From Rhodomicrobium vannielii ATCC 17100 (GTDB lineage: Bacteria; Pseudomonadota; Alphaproteobacteria; Rhizobiales; Rhodomicrobiaceae): DNA of 64,000 bases. The first letter of the stretch is position 1, and the number at the start of each line of letters is the position of its first letter. Below, piece after piece: positions 1 to 8,935 of this stretch. The stretch covers positions 3,751,501-3,815,500 of the forward strand of contig NC_014664.1 in NCBI RefSeq assembly GCF_000166055.1, in the 5' to 3' direction. The translations under genes and the position numbers were made by a program. A model generated the notes under the pieces. The model saw nothing but the letters and a program-made list of their open reading frames with translations, was not told the origin of the DNA and ran no database searches.

Positions 1-797
1 CATGCGGCCAGCGCCTCGATCAGCGCGCCGTTGCTTTTCGCCTTCTCGCCGCCCGGCAAATAGAACGTGTCTTCGAGCCCGGTGCGCAGCATGCCGCCGA
101 GTTCGGCCGCCCGCTGGTGAACGGGCCAGATTTCCGTGCGGCCGATCAGCGTCGTCTGCCAGAGCGCGCCGTCGCGGCGGTATCTCAGCAGCAGCGCGAG
201 CAGATCCGCGTCGACCGGCATGCCCGACGCGACGCCCATCACGAAATTGTACTGCGCCGTCTTTGCCATTCCGTTCTCGACGTAAAGGCCGACCGAACGC
301 ACGATGCCCACGTCGAAGCATTCGAACTCCGGCCGCGAGCCCGCTTCCGCCATCGCGTCGAGGAAGCCCTGCACCTTCGACACGGGGTTGTCGAACAGCA
401 GCGGCGGCCACGCCCAGCGCCCATCCGAGCGGAGCTTCAGATAGTTGAGGCTGCCCGCATTGCAGGCCGCGATCTCGGGCCGCGTGCGCTTGATGCAGGC
501 GGCCGGACCGGAAATGTCGGGGCCGACAGTGCCGGTCGTCTGGTTGATGACGATGCCGGGGCAAGCCGCGCGGATCGCCTCGACAGCCGCCGCGGCGACG
601 TCCGGCTCCCAGCTCGGCAGATGGCCCACGCCATCGCCTTGCGCGCGGAAATGAATGTGAACGATAGCCGCGCCCGCGTCGTAAGCCTCGCGCGCGGAAG
701 CCGCCATCTGCTCCGGCGTCACCGGGATCATCGGGTGCTGGCGCGGATCGGTGAGTACGCCGTTCAGCGCACAGGTGAGGATGGCTTTATCGGACAT
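1..797 (-). CDS. Beta-keto acid cleavage enzyme, DUF849/BKACE family (3' end off window)
   Basis: Translating the minus strand from the ATG at 797 gives 265 residues that run off the left edge without a stop. The protein resembles 3-keto-5-aminohexanoate cleavage enzymes, which condense a beta-keto acid with acetyl-CoA and release a CoA ester and acetoacetate. The family's zinc-binding His-x-His is visible as VHIHFR (H47, H49), and an NQTTGT segment follows, as in the family. The start overlaps the end of the upstream biotin carboxylase gene by 11 bases, so the two are translationally linked and likely one catabolic operon. The exact keto acid cannot be told from sequence; the family is known for broad substrate range. 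Confidence 0.85.
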   Translation of the reverse strand, partial: MSDKAILTCALNGVLTDPRQHPMIPVTPEQMAASAREAYDAGAAIVHIHFRAQGDGVGHLPSWEPDVAAAAVEAIRAACPGIVINQTTGTVGPDISGPAACIKRTRPEIAACNAGSLNYLKLRSDGRWAWPPLLFDNPVSKVQGFLDAMAEAGSRPEFECFDVGIVRSVGLYVENGMAKTAQYNFVMGVASGMPVDADLLALLLRYRRDGALWQTTLIGRTEIWPVHQRAAELGGMLRTGLEDTFYLPGGEKAKSNGALIEALAA

Positions 798-2778
798 CGG
801 CGGGCGCATCCTCGGTTTCGATCTCGAACAGAAGCGCGCCGCTCGCAACCTGCGCGCCTGCGGTGGCATGCACCGCCGCGATGCGGCCCGACGCGAGCGC
901 TGTTACGCGCGTTTCCATCTTCATGGCCTCGATGATCGCCAGCGTGTCGCCCGCCGCCACCGCCTGCCCCGGTTCGGCCAACACCTTGACGAGCAGGCCA
1001 GCGACAGGTGCGGCGATGCGCGCGCCGTCCGCCGCGTCGTCCGCATGCGCATGATCCGGCTCCGCGAAGGCGAAGGCCGCGTCGTCAACGGCGAGATGGA
1101 GCGTCGCGCCCTGCCATGCCGCCGCTGCGCGCCGCCGAACGCCATCCGCCTCGAACACGATCCGAGGCGGCGCATTTTCGATCAGCGCGATTTCGATCCG
1201 CTCGCCATCGACCGCAACCGCCAGCGGGCCGGAGCGCCGGCGCGTGTAGGTAAGCCGCTTCGTCTCGCCGCCGCATGTGAGGTCGAGCGAAAAATCGAAG
1301 GCGCTGCCGGACCAGAACCATTCGCCCGCGCCGCCACCTCGTTCGGCCGAGAGCGCGGCAGCCAGCGCCCAATCTGTGGGCGACGGACGGGGCCGCGCGA
1401 ATGGCGAGGCTGCGTCGTGCGCAGCCGTTTGCGCCCAGTCGTCGAGCGTCGTCGTGGCGATTTCGGCGCGGTCGAACGCCTCGCCGCGCAGGAGTGCGAC
1501 CAGAAATTCGCGGTTCGTCGCAAGGCCGAGCAGGGGCGCATCCTCCAGCGCCGAGGCGAGGCGGCGCGTGGCTTCAAGCCGGTCCCGACCGCCCGCGATG
1601 GCCTTGGCCACCATCGAGTCGTACCAGGGCGAAACCTCGCTTCCGGTCTCGACGCCGGTATCGAAGCGAATGCCACCGCGTTCCTGCGGAGCGAAGTGTA
1701 TCACGGTGCCAGCTTGCGGGCGAAAGCCGTCATATGGGTCTTCCGCGCAGAGCCGCGCCTCGATGGCGTGCCCGCGCATCGCGATTTCGTCCTGCCGAAG
1801 CGGCAACGGCTCCCCGGCGGCGACCCTCAATTGCCAGTCCACGAGATCGACGCCCACCACCATTTCCGTGACGGGATGCTCGACCTGAAGCCGCGTATTC
1901 ATTTCCAGAAAGTAGAAAGTCAGGTCCGCGTCGGCGATGAACTCGACCGTGCCCGCGTTGCGATAGCCAGCCGCCTGCGCGAGCGCGACGGCGTAACCCG
2001 TCAGCCGCTCGCGATGCGCGGGCGTGAGCACGGGGCTCGGCGCTTCCTCGATGATCTTCTGCCGTCGCCGCTGCGTGGAGCAATCGCGCTCGAAGAGATG
2101 CACGACATTGCCGTGATCGTCGCCAAAGATTTGCACTTCAAGATGGCGCGGACGTTCGATTAGCCGTTCCAACATCAGGCGGTCGTCGCCGAACGCGGCC
2201 TTCGCCTCGCGCTGCGCCGCCGCAAGCGCGTCCGGCAACTCCGCCGCCGCATGGACTGCGCGGATGCCGCGCCCGCCGCCTCCCGCAACCGCCTTCACCA
2301 GCAGCGGAAAGCCGATTGCGGCCGCCTCGGCGGTGAGACGTGCATCCGCCTGATCCTCGCCGCGATAGCCCGGCACGCACGGCAGACCGGCTGCTTCCGC
2401 GATGGCTTTCGCCGCCGCCTTGTCGCCCATGGCGCGGATCACGCGCGCGGGCGGCCCGACGAACACAAGCCCCGCCGCTTCGCATGCCTCCGCGAAATCG
2501 GCGTTCTCGGCAAGGAAGCCGTAGCCCGGATGGATCGCATCCGCGCCGGTCTTCTTCGCAGCGTCGAGGATGCGGGCGATGTCGAGATAGCTTTCACGCG
2601 GCGGCGACGGGCCGATACGAACGGCTTCGTCGGCGGCTCGCGTGTGCATGGCGTCGGCGTCGGCATCGGAGAATACGGCCACCGTGCGATACCCCATCGC
2701 GCGCGCCGTGCGCACGATCCGGCAGGCGATCTCACCGCGATTGGCGATCAGAAGCTTGCGAAATCGCCGTGCCGTCAT
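787..2778 (-). CDS. Biotin-dependent acyl-CoA carboxylase, biotin carboxylase/BCCP subunit
   Basis: 663 residues, the usual length of the alpha subunit of methylcrotonyl-, propionyl- or geranyl-CoA carboxylase. The N-terminal biotin carboxylase domain starts with KLLIANRGEIA, has an ATP-grasp glycine loop (AGGGGRGI) and the EMNTRLQVEHPVTE segment that carries catalytic residues. The C-terminal biotinyl domain has EAMKMET, with the biotinylated lysine, near residue 630. It carboxylates biotin with bicarbonate and ATP for a separate carboxyltransferase, which is not in the window. The overlap with a DUF849 gene downstream points to degradation of a branched or beta-keto acyl-CoA; the exact substrate is unassigned. 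A Shine-Dalgarno GGAG lies just before the ATG at 2778. Confidence 0.88.
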   Translation of the reverse strand: MTARRFRKLLIANRGEIACRIVRTARAMGYRTVAVFSDADADAMHTRAADEAVRIGPSPPRESYLDIARILDAAKKTGADAIHPGYGFLAENADFAEACEAAGLVFVGPPARVIRAMGDKAAAKAIAEAAGLPCVPGYRGEDQADARLTAEAAAIGFPLLVKAVAGGGGRGIRAVHAAAELPDALAAAQREAKAAFGDDRLMLERLIERPRHLEVQIFGDDHGNVVHLFERDCSTQRRRQKIIEEAPSPVLTPAHRERLTGYAVALAQAAGYRNAGTVEFIADADLTFYFLEMNTRLQVEHPVTEMVVGVDLVDWQLRVAAGEPLPLRQDEIAMRGHAIEARLCAEDPYDGFRPQAGTVIHFAPQERGGIRFDTGVETGSEVSPWYDSMVAKAIAGGRDRLEATRRLASALEDAPLLGLATNREFLVALLRGEAFDRAEIATTTLDDWAQTAAHDAASPFARPRPSPTDWALAAALSAERGGGAGEWFWSGSAFDFSLDLTCGGETKRLTYTRRRSGPLAVAVDGERIEIALIENAPPRIVFEADGVRRRAAAAWQGATLHLAVDDAAFAFAEPDHAHADDAADGARIAAPVAGLLVKVLAEPGQAVAAGDTLAIIEAMKMETRVTALASGRIAAVHATAGAQVASGALLFEIETEDAPADVR

Positions 2779-2865
2779 TCTGGCTCCGCCCGTTGCAACG
2801 AAACTAATTTATTGCATCGGGCGGTCTCCCGCAATGAATGGAAGCAAGCTAAGCCGAAAGGTGAA

Positions 2866-2895
2866 TAAAAAACGCCGCCCCCTGAGGGACGGCGT
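2866..2895 (-). terminator. Rho-independent terminator after the permease/periplasmic gene pair
   Basis: A GC-rich hairpin (ACGCCG paired with CGGCGT, extended by CCC/GGG) is followed on the minus strand by a T-rich run at about 2866-2872. It sits about 50 bases beyond the stop codon at 2944. Confidence 0.75.
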
Positions 2896-2943
2896 CACCT
2901 TGAAGTTGGGCCGGATATGCGGTGGCAAGCGCCACACGCCAAA

Positions 2944-4053
2944 TCAGGACCGCGGCGGAGCCTTCACCGCGAGCAGCAGGTTCGACGGCTTGCCCCAGCG
3001 ATAGCCGACCGTGAAACCGAGCGGACCCTTGCTCTCCTTCTTGAAGAGATCGACGAGCTTGGGCTGTTGTGCGTGGCGGAACTGCGCGATCGGCGCGAGG
3101 TAGCTGCCGAAAGGCTGAAGCTGCCAGTTCGCATCGAGATACTTCACCGGGATGCCGGTGTCGTCCTGCACGAGCGCTGCCGAGTGCTTCAGGAGGAAGT
3201 CGCGCACGTCGGAGAAGCCGGGATTGTGCAGCAGGTAGGACGCGCTCTTGATGAAGGCGTCGCCCTGGCCATAGCCGTCGAGGAACTTGATGAAGCCGCT
3301 CGCCTGCACGCCCTTGTTGGAAAGGTCGGTCTTGAAATAATAGATCGTCTGCTCTTCGCCATCCGCACCCGCCAGCACGATCTTCGCGCCCTTCGCCGCC
3401 GAGTCGATGCCCGGCTCGTCCGCCGCATGCAGCTTGCCTTCGCGGTCGAGCGCGATGAGGCTCACATCCTTGATGTCCTTGCCGGAGCGGGCGGCGAACA
3501 CGTAGATGATCGGCAGCGTGCCCGACAGCTTCCGCCGCGAAAGCTGATGCCCCATCTCGCTCGTGATGAAATAGCTGTGCTTGAGCAGGCTACCAAGCGC
3601 GGCGCGCGTGCCATTCAGTTCGCTATTCGCCGTTCTAACGGTCAGGTCGGAAAGTTCGGGAACCGGGCCTGACGGCTCAAGCCCGGCCATGATGATGGTC
3701 TTCGCCTTCGGGAAGAACGCGTTGGCGTAGAGATAATCCGGGCCGGAGAACAGGTAATAGAGCGTCGGCTCCTGCTGCTTCACGTTGTCCGACGACCAGC
3801 TGCGCACCTTGGAGAGCTGCTTGTCTTCAAGCTGCTTCCAGCTCGAGTCCATGAAGGACTGGTGTTTCTTGAACGAGGCGTCCTTCGCCACGGCCTGAAG
3901 CGGCGAATTTTCCGATGGCTGAATACCGGCGAGCACGCGCGCGATATCCGTCTGCGCCTGACCGTCGGCGGCCATGAGCGCGCCGGGCAGGGCTGTCATC
4001 AATGCAATGCCTGCGAGGAATGATCGAACGGGGAAGCGGAATGTCATGGTCAA
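2944..4053 (-). CDS. Periplasmic protein of unknown function, paired with an amino-acid permease
   Basis: 369 residues with a clear signal peptide (hydrophobic residues about 10-28, cleavage likely after ALMAADG). No transmembrane helix or catalytic motif was recognised in the mature part, which is mixed alpha/beta with several aromatic residues. Its ATG overlaps the stop of the upstream APC permease by four bases (ATGA), so the two are almost certainly co-translated, and a terminator follows the pair. The context suggests a periplasmic component tied to transport or sensing of the permease substrate, but this is inference. I do not recognise the family. Confidence 0.7.
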   Translation of the reverse strand: MTMTFRFPVRSFLAGIALMTALPGALMAADGQAQTDIARVLAGIQPSENSPLQAVAKDASFKKHQSFMDSSWKQLEDKQLSKVRSWSSDNVKQQEPTLYYLFSGPDYLYANAFFPKAKTIIMAGLEPSGPVPELSDLTVRTANSELNGTRAALGSLLKHSYFITSEMGHQLSRRKLSGTLPIIYVFAARSGKDIKDVSLIALDREGKLHAADEPGIDSAAKGAKIVLAGADGEEQTIYYFKTDLSNKGVQASGFIKFLDGYGQGDAFIKSASYLLHNPGFSDVRDFLLKHSAALVQDDTGIPVKYLDANWQLQPFGSYLAPIAQFRHAQQPKLVDLFKKESKGPLGFTVGYRWGKPSNLLLAVKAPPRS

Positions 4054-5429
4054 GCTATTCCCTTGCTAGGAGCCGCGCTGAACTTTGCTGAAACTGCATA
4101 GATGAAAAGACCCGCGATCATGAGACCGAGGCTCGCGAGCGATTGTCCCGGTCGCTCGATGAGAAGGTGGACGAGCACGGACCCCGTAACCGCCAGGAAA
4201 AGGACGGGCGTCAGGGGATAGGCCCAAGCCCTGTAGGGGCGCGGCAGGTCCGGGCGGCGAATGCGCAGCACGATGACGCCGAGCACCGTCAGGAAGGAGC
4301 ACAGCGTGAGCGCGAACTGGATGAATTCGAGCACCGTCTCGAAGCCCTGCGTGAAGAGCAGCGCCGTGACGACGACAAGCTGGAAGACGAGCGCATTCAC
4401 CGGGACGCCCTTGTTCGACGTCTTGGCGAAGAAGGACAGCATCGGGTTGTCCTCGCCCATCACCTGAGCGACGCGCGGACCGATCCACATCATCGCGCTG
4501 ACCGCCGAGACAAGGCCCAGGCAGATGAGCGCGGCAACGATCTGGCCGCCCGTTTCGCCGAAGATGTGCCGCCCGGCGATCAGGCCGACATCGATCTGGC
4601 CCGCCAATTCACCCAACGGCGTCGTGTAGAGGAACACGGCGTTGAGGGCTACGTAGAGAACCGTCACGATCAGCACGCCGAAAAGCAGGGCGCGCGGAAG
4701 GGTCTTCTCAGGCTCCTTGATCTCGCTCGCGATGTAGGTCGCGGCGTTCCAGCCCGAATAGGAATAGAGCACGAAGACGAGACTGAGGGCAAAGGGCGCG
4801 CTCGCCATATAGCCCAGATCGGCGGCGGACGGCGCGAAGGAGATCGGCTGCGGCTCTCCCCAAATGAAGCCCGCCGCGATGAAGGCGACGATGAGCCCGA
4901 ATTTCACGAAGGTGGAGACATTTTGCAACTTGCTGCCCGTGTTGACGCCCATCAGATGCACGAGCGAGACAAGCCAGACGACGGCGATACCGAGGAGCAG
5001 GACGGGTGCGCCTGGCATCACGCCTGCAAAATATTGGCCGAACGCCATGGCCGCGAGCGCAACCGGCGCGGCGAAGCCGACGGTCGCTGAAATCCATCCG
5101 GCCATGAAGCCGATGGCCGGGCGGAAGGCGCGCGACAGGAAATTGTATTCGCCGCCGGAGCGCGGAAAGGCCGCCGCAAGTTCAGCGTAGGACAATGCCC
5201 CGCATAGCGCGACCAGCCCGCCGACGACCCACAGCATGAGCAGCGAGAAGGCAGATGGGATGCCGCGAACCTGGAAGCCGAGGCTCGTGAAGACGCCCGT
5301 GCCGATCATGTCGGCGACCGCGAGCGCAGTTGCCGTTACGACGGATATCTTGGGGAGGTCCAGTGACCCGAATTTGCCCCCGGACGAAGACGCGGCAGGT
5401 TCCTGCGCGCAAACCGATGCATCACTCAT
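4050..5429 (-). CDS. APC-superfamily amino-acid permease
   Basis: 459 residues with about twelve hydrophobic segments. The N-terminal helix carries the GTGVF glycine motif of APC transporters (about residues 42-46), following a hydrophilic stretch of about 30 residues. The middle segment SYSGWNAATYIASEIKEP is characteristic of the LAT-like branch, which imports or exchanges amino acids through the inner membrane. It is the first gene of a two-gene unit with the periplasmic protein downstream. The substrate cannot be assigned. Upstream is a 160-base AT-richer stretch with no gene, where the promoter should lie. Confidence 0.88.
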   Translation of the reverse strand: MSDASVCAQEPAASSSGGKFGSLDLPKISVVTATALAVADMIGTGVFTSLGFQVRGIPSAFSLLMLWVVGGLVALCGALSYAELAAAFPRSGGEYNFLSRAFRPAIGFMAGWISATVGFAAPVALAAMAFGQYFAGVMPGAPVLLLGIAVVWLVSLVHLMGVNTGSKLQNVSTFVKFGLIVAFIAAGFIWGEPQPISFAPSAADLGYMASAPFALSLVFVLYSYSGWNAATYIASEIKEPEKTLPRALLFGVLIVTVLYVALNAVFLYTTPLGELAGQIDVGLIAGRHIFGETGGQIVAALICLGLVSAVSAMMWIGPRVAQVMGEDNPMLSFFAKTSNKGVPVNALVFQLVVVTALLFTQGFETVLEFIQFALTLCSFLTVLGVIVLRIRRPDLPRPYRAWAYPLTPVLFLAVTGSVLVHLLIERPGQSLASLGLMIAGLFIYAVSAKFSAAPSKGIA

Positions 5430-5590
5430 ACCCTGCTCATATCAACTGAGGACAATTTCAACAATTCCGCCGGTAAGGTTAACTGTCTGGTAGTTGCATA
5501 GTGGCAACTTAGGCTGTGCGCTCAAGCGGATCGTACTCTAGCGGGAAAGGCATTTAGAAAGTCCTTTCGTCTAGGCTCGGGGAGCGGCTC

Positions 5591-7003
5591 ATGATGTGGT
5601 CACGATTGCGGGTTATCCCGCTTCACACGTCTGGTGAGTGCAAGACGCTAGGTCTGGTTAGTAAGAGCGTGCGAGTATCCGTGTTCATCCTGCCGCGAGT
5701 ATCTTTGGCGTTGTTTTCGAGGCTGCGTTTCCCGATTGTGGCGGCGCTCGCGATCACTGCCGCGGGCTGTCGTTCCGAGACGGAAGCCGTCGATCTCGCG
5801 AAAACCTCGGACGCCGCGGCGCTCAGCATGGAACTTCCCCCCTCCGGCTTGGCGGCGATGAGCCCCGATGCTGGCGACCGTTTGAACCGATCTGCCAAGC
5901 AGGGCGTTCTCAAACAGCAACAGCCAAAAGCCGTCACCCCGACACTTGCCGTCGCTGCGGTTGCGCCGCTCCCCGAACAGCGCCTTGCCCCGGCCGAGAG
6001 GCGCACTCCCGCCGAGGCGCCGACGCTGATGACGGCTTCGATGTCGGTTGAGGCGCAAGCTCCCTCGATCCTCGTGCCCGTCAAGATGGTCAAGAAAGGC
6101 TCGCCGATCAAAGCCGAACCGCCGCTGCTTCCGCTCCGGCAGACGCGCACGAAGCTCGTGCCGCTGCAAAGCGCGCCGTTCCCCTATCGCGGCACCAATC
6201 CGGCGACCGGCCACCCGTTCCTCAATGTGAACGACGGCGGCAGGCGCGGCCACAGCACGTCGAGCGGCGCGGTTTACTGGGAAGATCCGACCTACAACGA
6301 CAGCCGCACTCTGCTTCACATCCCGCGCGGCTTCGACCTCCGGCGCCCCGCGCTCATGGTGCTGTTCCTGCATGGGCATGGCGCAACCTTGCAGCGCGAC
6401 GTGATCCAGCGTCAGCGCGTGCCGGAGCAGGTGTCCGAGGCGGGCGTCAATGCGGTGCTCGTCGCGCCGCAGCTCGCGTCCGACGCGGCCGATTCGAGCG
6501 CGGGCAAGCTATGGGAGGTGGGCGGCCTGCGCCGCTTCCTCGACGAGGCGAGTGACGAACTCGTGAAGCTGCACGGCGATCCGCGCTCCAAGGCGTATTT
6601 CGACCGCATGCCGATCGTGATTGTCGCCTATAGCGGCGGTTACGCGACGGCGGCGTCGTGCATCCGTCAGGGCGGTGCAGACGAGCGCTTGCGCGGCGTG
6701 GTGCTGCTGGACGCGCTCTATGGCGAGACGGACACCTTCGCGAACTGGATTTCGTCGCGCGAAAAAGCGTTCTTCCTCAGCGCCTATGCGTCGTCCACGC
6801 GGGCGCGCAACACGGAGCTTGCCGATATCCTGAAGGGCAAGGACGTGGCGCTGAACACCAAGCTCAAGGGGCCGCTTCGCAGCGGAAGCGTGACGTTCAT
6901 CTCCACCGATCCCGGCACCGAGCACCGCGATTTCGTGACGAAGGCGTGGGCTTATCACCCGATCAGGGATCTGCTGCAAAGGCTCCGCGTCGATACGCGA
7001 TAG
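5591..7003 (+). CDS. Putative lipoprotein with an alpha/beta-hydrolase-like domain
   Basis: 470 residues from the ATG at 5591, which has GGGGAG six bases upstream. A lipobox-like AITAAGC places the lipidated cysteine at residue 60, so translation may really begin at a GTG near residue 27-37. After a Pro/Ala-rich linker (about 70-190), the C-terminal 270 residues show hydrolase features: FLHGHGA resembling an oxyanion segment, AYSGGY at the position of a nucleophile elbow, and a late Asp/His region. It probably acts in the periplasm on an ester or carbohydrate, but the substrate is unknown. It stands alone, convergent with the metal-sensor gene. Confidence 0.6.
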   Translation: MMWSRLRVIPLHTSGECKTLGLVSKSVRVSVFILPRVSLALFSRLRFPIVAALAITAAGCRSETEAVDLAKTSDAAALSMELPPSGLAAMSPDAGDRLNRSAKQGVLKQQQPKAVTPTLAVAAVAPLPEQRLAPAERRTPAEAPTLMTASMSVEAQAPSILVPVKMVKKGSPIKAEPPLLPLRQTRTKLVPLQSAPFPYRGTNPATGHPFLNVNDGGRRGHSTSSGAVYWEDPTYNDSRTLLHIPRGFDLRRPALMVLFLHGHGATLQRDVIQRQRVPEQVSEAGVNAVLVAPQLASDAADSSAGKLWEVGGLRRFLDEASDELVKLHGDPRSKAYFDRMPIVIVAYSGGYATAASCIRQGGADERLRGVVLLDALYGETDTFANWISSREKAFFLSAYASSTRARNTELADILKGKDVALNTKLKGPLRSGSVTFISTDPGTEHRDFVTKAWAYHPIRDLLQRLRVDTR

Positions 7004-7016
7004 TCGATGATGTGCC

Positions 7017-7490
7017 CTATTTGCGCGGCGGATCGGCCCGCCATTCCGCCAGTTGCGCGCGCCCTTCGAGCGACATATCCGCCGCCGCCGATGCGATGAC
7101 CGCCTGAATCACCGTCTCCAGCCGACGCCGCGCGTCCTGCGCGTCCGCCATTGCCTTGCGTGTCGCATCGCCGTCATAGGGTTCGGCGCGCAGCGCGAGG
7201 CGCATGGCGTCCCGCGCCTTGTGAGAGGCGGCGTGCGTCTCCTCGACCTCGCTCGCGCGTTCAGCAAACGCCGCCTTGAGGCGGTCCGCATCCTGCGCTG
7301 GAAGCCGCGCGGCAATCCTCTCGAACTGGTAGGCCGGGCCGCCGCCCCCGCCGCGAAACGCCGGTTTGTATAATGACGCGACCGAAAACGCGACGACGCC
7401 GCAGATGAAAAACATGTTCAGGGCGAGAGACCAGAAAAGCAGGCCACGCCGAGGCCGGCTTTCGGCGGCGATGGTGTCTTGCGCGCTCAT
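7017..7490 (-). CDS. Membrane-anchored periplasmic metal-sensor/Spy-like protein
   Basis: 157 residues: a short cytoplasmic tail, one transmembrane helix (about 16-38), a Gly/Pro linker, then a long charged helical domain with an RIAARLP entry. This layout matches the heavy-metal resistance (CnrX/CpxP-like) family, whose members sit in the periplasm and control or buffer extracytoplasmic stress responses. It is the last gene of the ECF sigma operon; its ATG overlaps the preceding stop by one base (TGATG). No metal-binding His or Cys cluster is evident, so metal sensing is only a family-level guess. Confidence 0.65.
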   Translation of the reverse strand: MSAQDTIAAESRPRRGLLFWSLALNMFFICGVVAFSVASLYKPAFRGGGGGPAYQFERIAARLPAQDADRLKAAFAERASEVEETHAASHKARDAMRLALRAEPYDGDATRKAMADAQDARRRLETVIQAVIASAAADMSLEGRAQLAEWRADPPRK

Positions 7491-8008
7491 CAGAAGGTTC
7501 CAATCGCGGTTTCGGACTGAAAGATGACGGCGATGGCGTCGGTGCTCTCAGAGGCTGCCGCCGCCATCTGCTCATCGTGCGTGATCTTCTGCGCCCAGAA
7601 GACGCCGAGCGCGATGCCGCACGCCGCCGCAAGCGAAAACGCGGCAGCTCTCGGCAGGATCGGGCGCGAGAAAAGGCGGTTGCGCGCGAAACTTTTCGCA
7701 CCTTCCCGCCGCGCCGGGGAAGCTGCCCTTGCACCGCGCGCCTGCGCTGGAAGCGCCGACTGAGGCGGAAGCGTTGAGGGCAGGGCGTCGAGGAGGCGCG
7801 CCGCGATAGCCTCATTCTCGGCTTCGGATGAGGAGGTCGCGAGGCTCGCGCGAATGAGGCCATCGAGGTGGCGCGCTTCCGCGAAAGCCGCCGCCGCATC
7901 TGCATCGCTAGCGACGAGACGCTCGGCGGCGCTCCGGTCTGCGGCGGGCCACGCGGCAAGATCGCTGCCGTGCATATCGAGGAGATCCTGAAAACGGGCG
8001 CGGGTCAT
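7490..8008 (-). CDS. Probable membrane-bound anti-sigma factor
   Basis: 172 residues. The N-terminal half is soluble and Ala-rich and helical; one transmembrane helix lies at about 126-143. There is no His-x3-Cys-x2-Cys zinc motif, so it is not a canonical ZAS anti-sigma. The role is inferred from position: it is translationally coupled (4-base overlap) to the ECF sigma gene upstream and to the periplasmic sensor-like gene downstream. The likely model is a sigma-binding cytoplasmic domain tethered to the membrane and relieved by a periplasmic signal. Confidence 0.6.
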   Translation of the reverse strand: MTRARFQDLLDMHGSDLAAWPAADRSAAERLVASDADAAAAFAEARHLDGLIRASLATSSSEAENEAIAARLLDALPSTLPPQSALPAQARGARAASPARREGAKSFARNRLFSRPILPRAAAFSLAAACGIALGVFWAQKITHDEQMAAAASESTDAIAVIFQSETAIGTF

Positions 8009-8667
8009 GTGCGGCTCCCTGAGTCATCGGATTGCGCGCGAAGCTCGGCGCGCAGCGTTCGCTTGGCACGCACGAGCAGCGCTTCGACGCTTGAAACTGT
8101 GGTCTCCAGCACCGAAGCCGCTTCGGCGTTGCTGAGGTCTTCGTAGTAGGTCAGCACAATGGCCGCGCGCTGGCGATCCGGCAGGGCGGCGATCGCGCGC
8201 GCCACGGCGGCGTCGGCCTCCTGCCTTTCGAGGCTCGCCAGCGCGGAAGGCGACGGGTCCGGAACCTCGGCCGCGTCGTCGAGCGGAGCGAAGCTTTTAT
8301 GGCGCTGCCTGTTGAGGCAGAGATTGACGACCACGCGGTAAAGCCACGTCTTGAAAGCCGCCTCGGCGCGCCAGTGCGGCGCATTCACCCACACGCGGAG
8401 CATCGCCTCCTGCAAGACCTCGTCGGCATCGGCCGCATTCGCGAGCATGCGTCGCGACAGGGCCAGCGTGCGCGCGGCATGGCGAGCAGCAAGTCGGCGG
8501 AACGCAGCCTCGTCGCCCATCGCCACGCTTCGCATCAGGGTCTCGTCGGTCGCCTCGGCGGAGCGGCGGGCCTCGGCGTCGGGGCGCGCGCTATTCCGGG
8601 GCGGCGTCACGACGAATGGCCTCGCCAGCGTTTCTTCGTACATCCATGCAACGGCCCCGATAGACAC
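8005..8667 (-). CDS. ECF-family RNA polymerase sigma factor
   Basis: 220 residues with sigma region 2 (about 55-120, including DADEVLQEAMLRVW and the aromatic FKTWLYRVVVNL segment) and region 4 (about 150-205: LPDRQRAAIVL, then a helix-turn-helix SNAEAASVLETTVSSVEALL). It directs RNA polymerase to a small stress regulon. The chosen start is GTG at 8667, with GGAGG seven bases upstream; ATG at 8643 is the alternative but lacks a good ribosome site. It heads a three-gene overlapping operon with a membrane regulator and a metal-sensor-like protein. Confidence 0.9.
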   Translation of the reverse strand: MSIGAVAWMYEETLARPFVVTPPRNSARPDAEARRSAEATDETLMRSVAMGDEAAFRRLAARHAARTLALSRRMLANAADADEVLQEAMLRVWVNAPHWRAEAAFKTWLYRVVVNLCLNRQRHKSFAPLDDAAEVPDPSPSALASLERQEADAAVARAIAALPDRQRAAIVLTYYEDLSNAEAASVLETTVSSVEALLVRAKRTLRAELRAQSDDSGSRT

Positions 8668-8935
8668 GCGGTCGCCTCCGCCTCGTCGCGCCAGGCCCGC
8701 AATGCCGCCTGCTTACCACTTGGACACCGCAGGCGCAAAAATCCTGCGCGAAAACTCCCCCGCGAGCGCATCGCCGCAGGCTTGGAGAGTTCGTCGACGA
8801 AATCCTGCGCAGGGTTTTGCGCCGCCGCCGTGTTCAAGCTGCAGGTCGGCGGGCTTTCGGTGATCGCCGCCGCGACCGAAACCGAATTACCTCCGAAGCG
8901 CCCGATGCGGCGGCTTCAATTGAAGGACGCATGAC

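Noticed and set aside
751-2163. 470-codon plus-strand frame opposite the biotin carboxylase
   Set aside because: Low-complexity Arg-rich shadow of a clear enzyme gene.
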